Positions 14,247-20,651 of a DNA stretch of 22,380 bases are shown one piece after another. Numbering within the stretch: position 1 is the stretch's first letter; the number at the start of each line of letters is the position of its first letter. The notes beneath the pieces were generated by a model, which did no database searches, was not told the DNA's origin, and saw only the letters and a list, made by a program, of their open reading frames with translations. Source of the DNA: JAWLCG01 sp041687295 (lineage in GTDB: Bacteria; Planctomycetota; Phycisphaerae; SM23-33; FEN-1343); the NCBI GenBank assembly GCA_041687295.1, contig JAWLCG010000031.1:1-22380 (forward strand), in the 5' to 3' direction. A program made the translations under genes and the position numbers.

Positions 14247-14275
14247 ATTGTTCCAGTTGGCCGGCGAAAGGTCAA
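14247..14275 (-). promoter_or_regulatory. Predicted promoter of secreted propeller (2)
   Basis: Minus-strand TTGACC (14270-14275), 17-base spacer, AACAAT (14247-14252). The same hexamers and spacing occur at 20372-20400. A direct repeat GGAACAATG/GGAACAATT spans the -10 box and could be a regulator site. Confidence 0.5.
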
Positions 14276-14298
14276 TGGCGAGGCCATTTGTTGTTTGC

Positions 14299-14339
14299 GC
14301 CTGCGGGGCGAGGCGGAGGGCCTCGCCGTGCCCGCAGGC
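14299..14339. terminator. Two-tier hairpin between MFS gene and propeller (2)
   Basis: GCCTGCGGG (14299-14307) pairs with CCCGCAGGC (14331-14339), and inside it GCGAGGC (14308-14314) pairs with GCCTCGC (14320-14326), a 16-bp stem with a 4-base bulge and 5-base loop. It lies 3' of the MFS gene. No T-tract follows, so a role in ending or protecting the transcript is inferred only. Confidence 0.45.
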
Positions 14340-14364
14340 CGGGTCGAGTGAAGCGAGGCCCGGC
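14333..14364 (-). repeat. Family C palindromic repeat, copy C4 (inverted)
   Basis: CGCAGGCCGGGTCGAGTG followed by AAGCGAGGCCCGGC. It overlaps the 3' arm of the neighbouring two-tier hairpin and faces C5 in inverted orientation 47 bases away. Confidence 0.8.
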
Positions 14365-14411
14365 GGGGAGGGCGGGGCAGGGCCCCACGGAATGTCTTTC
14401 TGCGTTCGGTT

Positions 14412-14444
14412 GCCGGGCCTCGCTGGCGCTCGACCCGGCCTACG
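14412..14444 (+). repeat. Family C palindromic repeat, copy C5
   Basis: 33 bases, GCCGGGCCTCGCTGGCGCTC and GACCCGGCCTACG, one base longer in the loop than C1 and C3. It ends five bases beyond the TGA stop (14450-14452) of the minus-strand MFS gene. A family A/B-like half arm (CCCCACGGAA) lies just before it, near 14383-14392. Confidence 0.85.
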
Positions 14445-14449
14445 GGGCC

Positions 14450-15685
14450 TCAGGGGGTGTCGGCGTCGATGCGGTCGGGCAGGTCGATGTGGGTGGGGCG
14501 GGCGCGAGTGCCCCGGCTGAGCAGCAGGTAGCCGGCCATGGCGACGGCGGCGAAGCCCAGGCCGATCCAGATGGCCGGGCGGAAGCCGTTGGCCGTGGCG
14601 TTGGTCTGGTCGATCCACCAGCCGGCGATGACGGCGCCGATGCCGTGGGCGGCCAGTATCAGCGGGTAGATCGTGCCGACGACGGCGGGGCTGTACAGCT
14701 CGGCTACGCGGGGGGCGTAGATCGCGAAGCAGCTGCCGTAGCAGAAGCTCACCATGGCCACGCCGATCAGGTAGACGATCCAGTAGCCCTCGGCCGGGAC
14801 GTGGTCGGAGCCCAGCAGCACCAGCACGGAAACGAGAATGCCGGCCATGCTCAGCGGCAGGGCGCGGGCGCCGCCGAGGCGGTCGTACGCCCGGCCCCAG
14901 ACCAGTCGCCCAGCCGCGTTGCCCACGGCAAACGCGCTGATGCTCCAGGCGGCCACCTGCGAGCCGAAGCCGAAGTTCGTGCCGATCTGCAGCAGGTTGG
15001 GCACGATGATCAGGCCGGGCATCGTCAGGCCGAACATCGCCAGCGCCAGGGCCCAGAACCGCCGGTCGCCCAGCAGCCGGCGGTAGCCGATGAAAGGCGG
15101 GTGCTCGTGGCTGATGGCCCGGGGCGGGTCGGCCATGGTCAGCCCGGCCACCAGACAGACGCCGCCGTAGAGCAGCCCCACCGCGCGGAAGATCTTCAGC
15201 ACGTCCCAGCCGTAGGCGTGGAACGCCTCGATGACCGCGCCCAGCACCCCCGCGCCCAGGCCGTAGCCGGCGACCGCCAGGCCCGTCGCCAGGCCCTTGT
15301 GGTAGGGGAACCATCGCACGACTGTGGCGATGGCGGTGGCGTAGCCGCAGGCGATGGCCAGCCCCTGCACCACCCCCGCGCCGACCAGCAGGAGCCAATA
15401 CTGACCCCCGGAGTAACCCGCCAGCAGGTAGGCCATCCCCAACAGCACGCCGCCGGCGGCCGCCAGGGGACGCGGGCCCCACTTGTCGCTCAGTCGGCCC
15501 GTCACGATCGCCCCGATCGTGAACACCTGGATGCACAGGCCGAAAATGTAGCTCGTCTGCGCCGCCGCCAGGCCATGCTCGGCCTGAAGCCGACCGGCAA
15601 ACTCGCTCCAGGCGTAGATGCCGCCCAGGCAGGTCTGCATGGCCAGCACCGCCAGCATCACCAGGTATTTGCGGGGAATCCCCAT
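14450..15685 (-). CDS. MFS permease, oxalate/formate antiporter (OFA)-like
   Basis: 411 residues from the ATG at 15685 (GGAGACTGCGCCG upstream). Twelve hydrophobic segments are visible. The opening MQTCLGGIYAWSEFAGRL is typical of OFA-family transporters, which start GxxYAWSVF. The loop 2-3 motif GRLSDKWGPRP (63-73) and the loop 8-9 region NAAGRLVWGRAYDRLGG are MFS signatures. The WFPYHKGLATGLAVAGYGLGAG stretch also matches the family. OFA members exchange oxalate/formate or carry other monocarboxylates such as lactate or pyruvate; the substrate cannot be fixed from sequence. It is single-gene, with its own promoter at 15723-15751 and repeat C5 directly after its stop. Confidence 0.87.
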   Translation of the reverse strand: MGIPRKYLVMLAVLAMQTCLGGIYAWSEFAGRLQAEHGLAAAQTSYIFGLCIQVFTIGAIVTGRLSDKWGPRPLAAAGGVLLGMAYLLAGYSGGQYWLLLVGAGVVQGLAIACGYATAIATVVRWFPYHKGLATGLAVAGYGLGAGVLGAVIEAFHAYGWDVLKIFRAVGLLYGGVCLVAGLTMADPPRAISHEHPPFIGYRRLLGDRRFWALALAMFGLTMPGLIIVPNLLQIGTNFGFGSQVAAWSISAFAVGNAAGRLVWGRAYDRLGGARALPLSMAGILVSVLVLLGSDHVPAEGYWIVYLIGVAMVSFCYGSCFAIYAPRVAELYSPAVVGTIYPLILAAHGIGAVIAGWWIDQTNATANGFRPAIWIGLGFAAVAMAGYLLLSRGTRARPTHIDLPDRIDADTP

Positions 15686-15722
15686 CGGCGCAGTCTCCGT
15701 GGTCCCTCGGCCGGGCCGGGGA

Positions 15723-15751
15723 ATTGTACGGAGTGGCGCCGGGGATGCCAG
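15723..15751 (-). promoter_or_regulatory. Predicted promoter of the MFS gene
   Basis: Minus-strand CTGGCA (15746-15751), 17-base spacer, TACAAT (15723-15728), about 40 bases before the start codon. Confidence 0.45.
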
Positions 15752-15792
15752 GGAAAACCTCCCGTCCCCGGTTGCGGCGTCGCCCGATGGCG

Positions 15793-16002
15793 TCAGTAAG
15801 CGAACATTCGCCGCTCGCGGCGGTTGCGGCGGTCCAGGCCGCTACGGCGGTTCAGCAGCACCGGCATGGCGAGCTGGCGGCGGTCCGCGCCGGCTCGGCG
15901 GTCGTCGCCGCGGGGGGTGGGCAGCTTGCGCCCGCACCGCGAACAGAAGGGCAGCCCCTGCGGCACGGGCCTCTGGCAGTCGAAGCAGTACTGGCTCTGC
16001 AT
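15793..16002 (-). CDS. Small zinc-ribbon protein with Arg/Asp-rich tail
   Basis: 69 residues. The ATG at 16002 lies five bases after GGAGG. Two CxxC knuckles, CFDC (6-9) and CSRC (20-23), separated by ten residues form a compact zinc ribbon (CFDCQRPVPQGLPFCSRCGR). The remaining 40 residues are strongly basic with two similar blocks, DDRRAGADRR (33-42) and NRRSGLDRRNRRERR (51-65). Such RR.G.DRR blocks are known as linkers in PilZ and other bacterial signalling proteins. The codon pattern and strong ribosome binding site argue for a real gene in spite of its size. A nucleic-acid or protein-binding role is possible but not shown. No operon partner is evident. Confidence 0.65.
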   Translation of the reverse strand: MQSQYCFDCQRPVPQGLPFCSRCGRKLPTPRGDDRRAGADRRQLAMPVLLNRRSGLDRRNRRERRMFAY

Positions 16003-16096
16003 GCGGACCTCCAACGACGGTATCGCCCCGGCCCTGGCCCCGTAGCCAGACGCCGATCCGCAGGCAGTTTACGATATGGCCGACCTGGGGGACTGG

Positions 16097-16232
16097 ACCG
16101 TTTGCCCATCGGACGTGCGGGTGCGTTGTGCCGCGCCGGCAACGGCCCGCCCCGATGCCCACGGAAGGCATTCCGTGGGCTTGGGCCCAGACCCTCCTGC
16201 GGACCCGCAGGCACAATCGGCAGACGGGCTAG
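16097..16232 (+). repeat. Family B element B3
   Basis: Shares with B2 the left arm TTTGCCCAT.GGAC.TGCGG, GTGCGTTGTGCC, the central hairpin (16157-16166 with 16171-16180, loop GGCA), CTTGGGCC, GACCCGCAGGCACAATCGG and the terminal CTAG (16229-16232). The left end diverges before reaching a matching CTAG. The right-end CTAG supplies the TAG stop of the small reading frame 16229-16345. Confidence 0.83.
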
Positions 16233-16345
16233 ACCCGCACGATGCCGCTCTCGAGCCCCGCCGGGGTGCGGATGAGCGCGTCGGCCGGCGGGGGCGCGAC
16301 GGCGGTGGTCCATCGGCCGAAGACCTGTGTGCGGGCGGTGGGCAT
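16229..16345 (-). CDS. Possible 38-residue gene ending in a family B repeat
   Basis: ATG at 16345 with AAGGA eight bases upstream; TAG at 16229-16231. The product begins MPTARTQVFGRWTTAVAPPP and ends GLESGIVRV. No family is recognised and there is no signal peptide or membrane segment. In its favour, the stop codon falls on exactly the same base of the repeat as the stop codon of the glycoside hydrolase at 2287-2289, which would be expected if the element sits at real gene ends. It could be a genuine micro-protein, the remains of a larger gene, or chance. Confidence 0.35.
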   Translation of the reverse strand: MPTARTQVFGRWTTAVAPPPADALIRTPAGLESGIVRV

Positions 16346-16430
16346 GGCGGGTCCTTCCCTACGGCTGGCCGGGCGGAAGCTCGGGTCGATCCGGGGCCGG
16401 GGCCGATGCTGGGCCTGCCAGGTAGTGGTC

Positions 16431-16467
16431 GCGTGGCTGCAGACGCCGCAGCCACGGCACCCGGACG
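16431..16467 (+). repeat. Family D palindromic repeat, copy D2
   Basis: Arms GTGGCTGC (16433-16440) and GCAGCCAC (16448-16455) around AGACGCC, then GGCACCCGGAC. The reverse complement of D1 (8644-8680). A T-rich run (CTTTTTCC) follows, so in this direction it resembles an intrinsic terminator, though no plus-strand gene precedes it. Confidence 0.75.
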
Positions 16468-16561
16468 CTTTTTCCTGCTCTGTTTGCTTCTCTGGAGCTC
16501 TGAACGTCTCTGCGCTTCTTCTCGCTGTATCTCCTGCGCCTGCTCCGAGAACAGCAGACCT

Positions 16562-16612
16562 GTAGGGCGGGCCCTGGCCGCGGCGGCGGTGCCCGGCGCC
16601 ATCGACGGGCCC
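16562..16612. repeat. Family F repeat, rearranged copy F3
   Basis: Begins GTAGGGCGGGCCCTGGCC like F1/F2 but ends GGCGCCATCGACGGGC, the reverse complement of the F1/F2 tail. It is therefore either a copy with inverted ends or two overlapping opposite copies. Confidence 0.55.
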
Positions 16613-16731
16613 TGCATGCGGAACCTCCAGTGGCCCCCCGCCCGGCGGCACGGGGCAATCGCGGCCGGCTCCTCCGCCTCTACCGACGGCGCCCCGTCCC
16701 CGGGGTCCGTCAGGTCAGGCATCGGCATCGC

Positions 16732-18069
16732 CTACCGCGTTCCGGCCGGTCCGGTATCGCGGAAGTCGCCGTTCAGCCAGCTCGCGTCGCACTGGGGCAG
16801 GGGGTAGGGTTCGGCCTCGAACTCCAGCTTGACCACCGGCGCCAGCGGGTCGGGCGGGTTCTCCGGCAGGCCGGTAATTCGCCAGCGGGCGTTGCTCATC
16901 GGCTCGACGGTGAGCCGCCGGCCCGTCGTCAGCAGTTCGGCCGAGCGGAGGGCCGGGCCCAGCCGGCTGATCACCAGACCGTCGCCGGGGTAGTAGAACA
17001 GCGTGAGGTAGGCCGTCCGCCCCCGCTGAGTGAACATGCCGTAGTGGAAGCCCGGGCCTTGGAACTGGCCCATCGTGTAGATGCGTCCCGGGTGGGTGGC
17101 GTAGATGGCCTCGCCGTGGCGGTCGAGCCACCGGCCCAGCAGACGAAGGACCCGCCCCTCGCGCTCGTCGATGTAGCCGGCCGCCGTAGGGCCGACGTTG
17201 AACAGGAAGTTGCCCCCCAGCCGCACCGCGTTGACAAGACTATACAGCACCTCGCCGGCGGACTTGTCGGCCATCGAGTGTTTCAGGCAGCCCCAGCCTG
17301 GCGCGTAGTTGAGCGTCATGCACGCCTCCCATGCGCGGTCGGGGTCCTGCTCGGGCGAGACACGCTGCTCGGGCGTGCCGAAGTCCTCGGGCCGGCCGGA
17401 GCGGTTGTTGATGAGGATGTGCGGCTGGAGGCGGCGGACCTGGTCGTTCAGTTCGGCGGTGCGGTAGAAGGCCTCGGGGCTCTGGTCGAGGCGGGAGCCG
17501 GTCCAGGTTTCGGCCCCGGGGGTGCGGGAGCCGGGCACGGCCGGCACGTCGTACCACAGCATGTCAATGCGGCCATAGTGGGTCATCAGCTCGCGGACCT
17601 GCGTGTGCAGCTCCTCGATGAGGCGGGGCAGCTCGTCGGCGTAGGTCCGCGGGTCCCAGAAGCCGCGCCACCGCCACGATACGACCGAGTAGTACAGCCC
17701 CACCTTGAGCCCGGCGGCGCGGACGGCCTGGACGTACTCGGCCACGAGGTCGCGGCCGGGACCGGTCTTCGCCGCGTTGAAGTCGTGCGTGGCCGTGTCG
17801 AACAGGCAGTAGCCGTCGTGGTGGCGCGAGGTGAGCACGACGTACTTGGCCCCGGTATCCAAGGCCGACTGGGCCAACTGTGGCGCCCAGTCCCCGCCCG
17901 GGCGAAACTGCTGGGCCAGCGGCTCGTATTCCGCCGGGGGCATCATGTCGCGGCTGAACAGCTGCTCGCCGCGCCCCAGCACTGAGTAGCACCCCCAGTG
18001 CACGAACAGGCCGAACTTCGCCTCGTGGAACCACGCCAGTCGGGCCTTGCGGTCTTCAGCGTCGGACAT
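16732..18069 (-). CDS. GH29-family alpha-L-fucosidase
   Basis: 445 residues. The ATG at 18069 follows GGGAGGAATAGCAGG. The N-terminal TIM barrel shows the GH29 signatures in order: WFHEAKFGLFVHWG (13-26), YVVLTSRHHDGYCLFDTATH (76-95), GLKVGLYYSVVSW (120-132) and YGRIDMLWYD (165-174). In the last, Asp174 is at the place of the catalytic nucleophile. Residues 340-445 form a C-terminal beta-sandwich. The NFLFNVGPTAAGYIDEREG block is also family-typical. No signal peptide is seen from this start, so it is probably cytoplasmic, unlike many GH29 enzymes. It would release L-fucose from imported oligosaccharides, in line with UxaC directly upstream in the same orientation. The 193-base gap holds repeats D3 and E2, so co-transcription is uncertain. 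Confidence 0.9.
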   Translation of the reverse strand: MSDAEDRKARLAWFHEAKFGLFVHWGCYSVLGRGEQLFSRDMMPPAEYEPLAQQFRPGGDWAPQLAQSALDTGAKYVVLTSRHHDGYCLFDTATHDFNAAKTGPGRDLVAEYVQAVRAAGLKVGLYYSVVSWRWRGFWDPRTYADELPRLIEELHTQVRELMTHYGRIDMLWYDVPAVPGSRTPGAETWTGSRLDQSPEAFYRTAELNDQVRRLQPHILINNRSGRPEDFGTPEQRVSPEQDPDRAWEACMTLNYAPGWGCLKHSMADKSAGEVLYSLVNAVRLGGNFLFNVGPTAAGYIDEREGRVLRLLGRWLDRHGEAIYATHPGRIYTMGQFQGPGFHYGMFTQRGRTAYLTLFYYPGDGLVISRLGPALRSAELLTTGRRLTVEPMSNARWRITGLPENPPDPLAPVVKLEFEAEPYPLPQCDASWLNGDFRDTGPAGTR

Positions 18070-18103
18070 CCTGCTATTCCTCCCTTGGCTGGATGGCCAC
18101 ATT

Positions 18104-18144
18104 TCTAGCGGCCGCAGACGCCGCAGCCACGGCACCCAGTGCGT
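18104..18144 (+). repeat. Family D palindromic repeat, copy D3
   Basis: TCTAGCGGCC, then GCAGACGCCGCAGCCACGGC and ACCCAGTGCG. It matches D2 except that the left arm is GCGGCCGC. Its first ten bases equal the end of family B element B2 (12739-12748), a hint that families B and D share termini. Confidence 0.65.
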
Positions 18145-18215
18145 TTGCCTCTTATTGCCCCCCCAATACCTCTATGTCTTACCTCTGTGTTCTCTGTGTC
18201 CTCTGTGGCCGCCTT
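18145..18215. repeat. CTCTGTGT-type low-GC intergenic tract
   Basis: Contains ACCTCTGTGTTCTCTGTGTC followed by CTCTGTGGC, clearly lower in GC than everything around it. Strings of the form 'cacagag(g/a)acacagagg' are, as general knowledge, widespread in planctomycete and other environmental genomes. A related tract (TCTCTGCGCTTC...) follows D2 at about 16468-16560, so a D hairpin plus a pyrimidine-rich tail may be one composite unit. Confidence 0.55.
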
Positions 18216-18221
18216 GCGTCT

Positions 18222-18254
18222 TCGAAGACCCCGGGCAAGCCCGGGGCTATATAC
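18222..18254 (-). repeat. Family E palindromic repeat, copy E2
   Basis: TCGAAGA, CCCCGGGC (18229-18236), AA, GCCCGGGG (18239-18246), CTATATACC, the reverse complement of E1 at 8534-8564 with one loop change. It lies 9-40 bases 3' of the uxaC stop and is a candidate transcript-end hairpin. Confidence 0.75.
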
Positions 18255-18262
18255 CGAGGGAT

Positions 18263-19690
18263 TCACACGGTTGGCAGGTCGAAGCCGAAGTAGCGGGCGG
18301 CGTTGTTGTAGCTGATGTCGCGGACCATGGCGCCGACGAGGTCGTAATCGGCGGGGATTAGGCCTCGCTCGATGTCGTCGCCCAGCAGGTCGCACAGGAT
18401 GCGGCGGAAGTAGTCGTGGCGGGTGTAGCTCAGGAAGCTTCGGCTGTCGGTGAGCATGCCGAGGAACCGGCTGAGCAGGCCGACGTTGGAGAGGTCCTGC
18501 ATCTGGCGGCGGATGCCGTCTTCCTGGTCGAGGAACCACCAGGCGGCGCCGAACTGCATCTTGCCGGCGACGCCGTGGCCCTGGAAGTTGCCCGCCATCG
18601 TGGCCAGCAGGGCGTTGTCGCGCGGGTTGAGGTTGTACAGGATCGTCCGGGCCAGCTTGTCCTGGCGCTCCAGGCGGTCCAGCAGGCGCCCCAGCGGGGC
18701 GGCGATGGGGGCGTCGCCGATCGAGTCGATCCCGACGTCGGGGCCGAGCTGCTCGAAGCGGCGGGTGTTGTTGTTGCGCTGGGCGCCGAAGTGGAACTGC
18801 TGGGTCCAGCCGGCCTCGGCGTCCATCACGCCGAACTCGACCAGCATGGCCGACTTGAGGCGGTCGAGCTCCTCGGGGCTGAGCGTCTGGCCCGAGCGGA
18901 CCTTGGCGAAGGCGGCCTGCACCTGGGCGTGGGTGTAGTCGGCGCCGTAGGCGGTGTCCAGGCCGTGGTCGCTCAGCCGACAGCCGTTGGCGTGGAAGAA
19001 CGCGTGCCGCTTCCGCAGGGCCTCGATGAGCGTATCGAAGGTGCGGATCTCGACGCCGGCGGCCTGGGCGAGGCGGTCGAGGTAGGCGTTGTAGGTCTCG
19101 GGGTCGTCGGCGGCCATGGCCTTGTCGGGCCGGAAGGTCGGCAGGACCCGAATCTTGAACGACGCGTCGGCGGCGATGGCTTGATGGTGCTCCAGGCTGT
19201 CGGCCGGGTCGTCGGTGGTGCACACCAGGCGGACGTCGAAGTACTCCATGATGCCCCGCGCCGAGCGGTCCGGCCGGGCGAGCACCTCGTTGCACTGGGC
19301 GTAGATGCCCTTGGCCGTTTCCGGGTTGAGCAGCCGATCGGTGATGCCGAAGGGCCGGGCCAACTCCATGTGCGTCCAGACGTAGAGCGGGTTGCGGAGG
19401 GTCTGCGGGACGGTCTGGGCCCAGGCCTGGAACTTCTCCTCGTCGCTGGCGTCGCCGGTGCAGAGCCGCTCGGGCACGCCGGCGGCCCGCATCAGCCGCC
19501 ACTTGTAGTGGTCGCCGTAGAGCCAGATCTCGGTGATCGTCTCGAAGCGGTGATCCTGGGCGACCTGCTGGGGCGGCAGGTGGCAGTGGTAGTCGATGAT
19601 GGGCAACCCGGCGGCGAAGTCGTGGTAGAGCCGGCGGGCCGGGTCGCTGTGCAGCATGAAGTCATCGTGGATGTAAGGGCGCTGGGCCAT
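18263..19690 (-). CDS. uxaC: Glucuronate (uronate) isomerase UxaC
   Basis: 475 residues, the normal length of the family. The ATG at 19690 (GAGGAG upstream) is preferred to the in-frame ATG at 19717, because YIHDDFMLHSDPARRLYHDF is the expected N-terminus. Metal-site HxH is seen in IIDYHCHLPPQ (His35, His37). Other blocks typical of UxaC are EIWLYGDHYKWRLMRAAGV, TTDDPADSLEHH, TFRPDK, QFHFGAQRNNNTR, GIDSIGDAP and a C-terminal LLTDSRSFLSYTRHDYFRRILC. It converts D-glucuronate to D-fructuronate and D-galacturonate to D-tagaturonate, the first step of the Ashwell uronate pathway in the cytoplasm. None of the next enzymes (UxuA/UxuB, UxaA/UxaB) is in the window. It precedes the fucosidase gene on the same strand. 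Confidence 0.95.
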   Translation of the reverse strand: MAQRPYIHDDFMLHSDPARRLYHDFAAGLPIIDYHCHLPPQQVAQDHRFETITEIWLYGDHYKWRLMRAAGVPERLCTGDASDEEKFQAWAQTVPQTLRNPLYVWTHMELARPFGITDRLLNPETAKGIYAQCNEVLARPDRSARGIMEYFDVRLVCTTDDPADSLEHHQAIAADASFKIRVLPTFRPDKAMAADDPETYNAYLDRLAQAAGVEIRTFDTLIEALRKRHAFFHANGCRLSDHGLDTAYGADYTHAQVQAAFAKVRSGQTLSPEELDRLKSAMLVEFGVMDAEAGWTQQFHFGAQRNNNTRRFEQLGPDVGIDSIGDAPIAAPLGRLLDRLERQDKLARTILYNLNPRDNALLATMAGNFQGHGVAGKMQFGAAWWFLDQEDGIRRQMQDLSNVGLLSRFLGMLTDSRSFLSYTRHDYFRRILCDLLGDDIERGLIPADYDLVGAMVRDISYNNAARYFGFDLPTV

Positions 19691-19962
19691 GGCGATAGTC
19701 TCCTCGGCTGGATCCAAAGACGGTCGCCGAAGGATACCACGGCCACTCTTGGCCGGCTACCGGGGGGCGGCAAAATCCTGCCCTGCCCGCGCGCACCGCA
19801 GGCCCGAGGCAGGTCAATTCGGGGACAGAACTAAGGTGAAACCCTTAGGAGGCAGGTCGGCACGGAGCACAGCCTGAACGTCGCAGGCCGCCAAGCCATC
19901 CGGGCCGCAGGGGGGCGAAGACGCTCCGCTCTTCGCCACCCTCGTCCGGACAGGCAGGCATG
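19691..19962. other. Spacer between uxaC and the HicB-like gene
   Basis: 272 bases without a convincing gene. It contains a small hairpin CTAAGG-TGAAAC-CCTTAG (19831-19848, arms 19831-19836 and 19843-19848), 3' of the HicB-like gene on the minus strand. No promoter for uxaC stands out. Confidence 0.4.
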
Positions 19963-20163
19963 CTACACTTCGACGATCACTTCGTCGGCGATCCGCTCGG
20001 GGACGAAGTCGCACAGGCTGGCGAGGTAGCCGCGGATGGCCTCATCCATGCTCTCGCGGGCCTGCTCGGTCGTCTCGCCGCGGGTCATGCAGCCCGGCAG
20101 CGACGGGCAATGGGCGATGTACTCGCCGGTTTCACTACGGGTGATACGGATCACCAGCTTCAT
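19963..20163 (-). CDS. HicB-like small protein, solitary
   Basis: 66 residues from the ATG at 20163 (AAGGACCC upstream). MKLVIRITRSETGEYIAHCP, then SLPGCMTRGETTEQARESMDEAIRGYL, is the classic HicB fold: a beta strand pair, the LPGC..G.T..EA loop and a helix. The protein is only the core domain; the C-terminal HTH or ribbon-helix-helix DNA-binding domain of full-length HicB antitoxins is absent. In type II toxin-antitoxin pairs, HicB neutralises the mRNA interferase HicA. No HicA-like frame (small, basic, with a conserved His near GSH) is found on either side, so a solitary HicB-domain protein is the safer call. A likely promoter lies about 210 bases upstream. Confidence 0.8.
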   Translation of the reverse strand: MKLVIRITRSETGEYIAHCPSLPGCMTRGETTEQARESMDEAIRGYLASLCDFVPERIADEVIVEV

Positions 20164-20371
20164 GGGTCCTTACCTCATCTTCCGGGGCCGGGGTGCCCGC
20201 AAACCGATCGACAGCCCAGCCGGTTCGCCGGCGGGGCGACTGCGTGAAGGGGTCCCAACGGCTCCGCTCGATCCTCCCTCGGTGGCGCGTGCGCAAGACA
20301 AAATACGTCCTGCGGGCGTCCCGTAGAGCGAACCTGACAACCCCAGATTGAATCGCAGCAAGGCGTGCATT

Positions 20372-20400
20372 ATTGTTAATTTCGGCACGGGGCAGGTCAA
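20372..20400 (-). promoter_or_regulatory. Predicted promoter toward the HicB-like gene
   Basis: Minus-strand TTGACC (20395-20400), 17-base spacer, AACAAT (20372-20377), identical in hexamers and spacing to the promoter at 14247-14275. It would give a leader of about 200 bases before HicB. Confidence 0.45.
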
Positions 20401-20609
20401 GAACTTCATGGAAAACTTGCCGGATTCTTTTGTCGCCTGCCCCGGCGGGCGGTTCGGGGCGGCAGGGGGCGTGCAGGTGGCGGTCCGACAAGGGTTTGGG
20501 GCAGGGAGGCTGGGTCGGTCCGCCGTCGGGCCGGACCTGCGCTGTCCCCATTCTGCCAGACACCTGGCCGGCGGGACTTCCGGCCGGGCCCGCCGCAGGG
20601 GCCCGGGGG

Positions 20610-20638
20610 TTGCCTGGGCCGGCGCGTTCGGGCACAAT
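20610..20638 (+). promoter_or_regulatory. Predicted promoter of the PHP-domain gene
   Basis: TTGCCT (20610-20615), 17-base spacer, CACAAT (20633-20638). Transcription would begin near 20645, which excludes the in-frame ATG at 20637 and leaves 20652 or 20700 as the start. Confidence 0.4.
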
Positions 20639-20651
20639 GGTTGGACTGCCG

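Larger units (their letters stand above)
16346..16731. other. Repeat-filled intergenic region 3' of the fucosidase
   Basis: 386 bases with repeats D2 and F3 and, between them, a pyrimidine-rich, lower-GC stretch (about 16468-16560, TTTGCTTCTCTGGAGCTCTG, TCTCTGCGCTTCTTCTCG). A minus-strand frame opening three bases after the fucosidase stop (ATG 16728) is soon swallowed by repeat sequence and is not called as a gene. Confidence 0.5.
20164..20651. other. Intergenic region with divergent promoters and a low-GC island
   Basis: 488 bases between the divergent HicB-like and PHP genes. About 20330-20440 is distinctly lower in GC (GCATTATTGTTAATTTCGG, AAAACTTGCCGGATTCTTTT) and carries the leftward promoter. 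The minus-strand frames between that promoter and HicB give no recognisable protein and have no ribosome binding site. Confidence 0.5.

Noticed and set aside
7275..14444. CRISPR array
   Set aside because: The short palindromic repeats are scattered in both orientations between genes, without regular spacing or spacers, and no cas gene is present.
12487..14520. 677-residue plus-strand open frame
   Set aside because: Antisense to the secreted propeller and crosses several repeats; composition is that of a shadow frame.
14009..15799. 596-residue plus-strand open frame
   Set aside because: Antisense to the MFS gene, which has twelve membrane segments and family motifs.
16390..16728. Minus-strand frame starting three bases after the fucosidase stop
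   Set aside because: The first 40 residues look possible, but there is no good ribosome binding site and the frame runs straight into D and F repeats and the pyrimidine-rich tract.
19691..20651. HicA toxin partner of the HicB-like protein
   Set aside because: All frames on both sides were read; none has the short basic HicA fold or its conserved histidine region.
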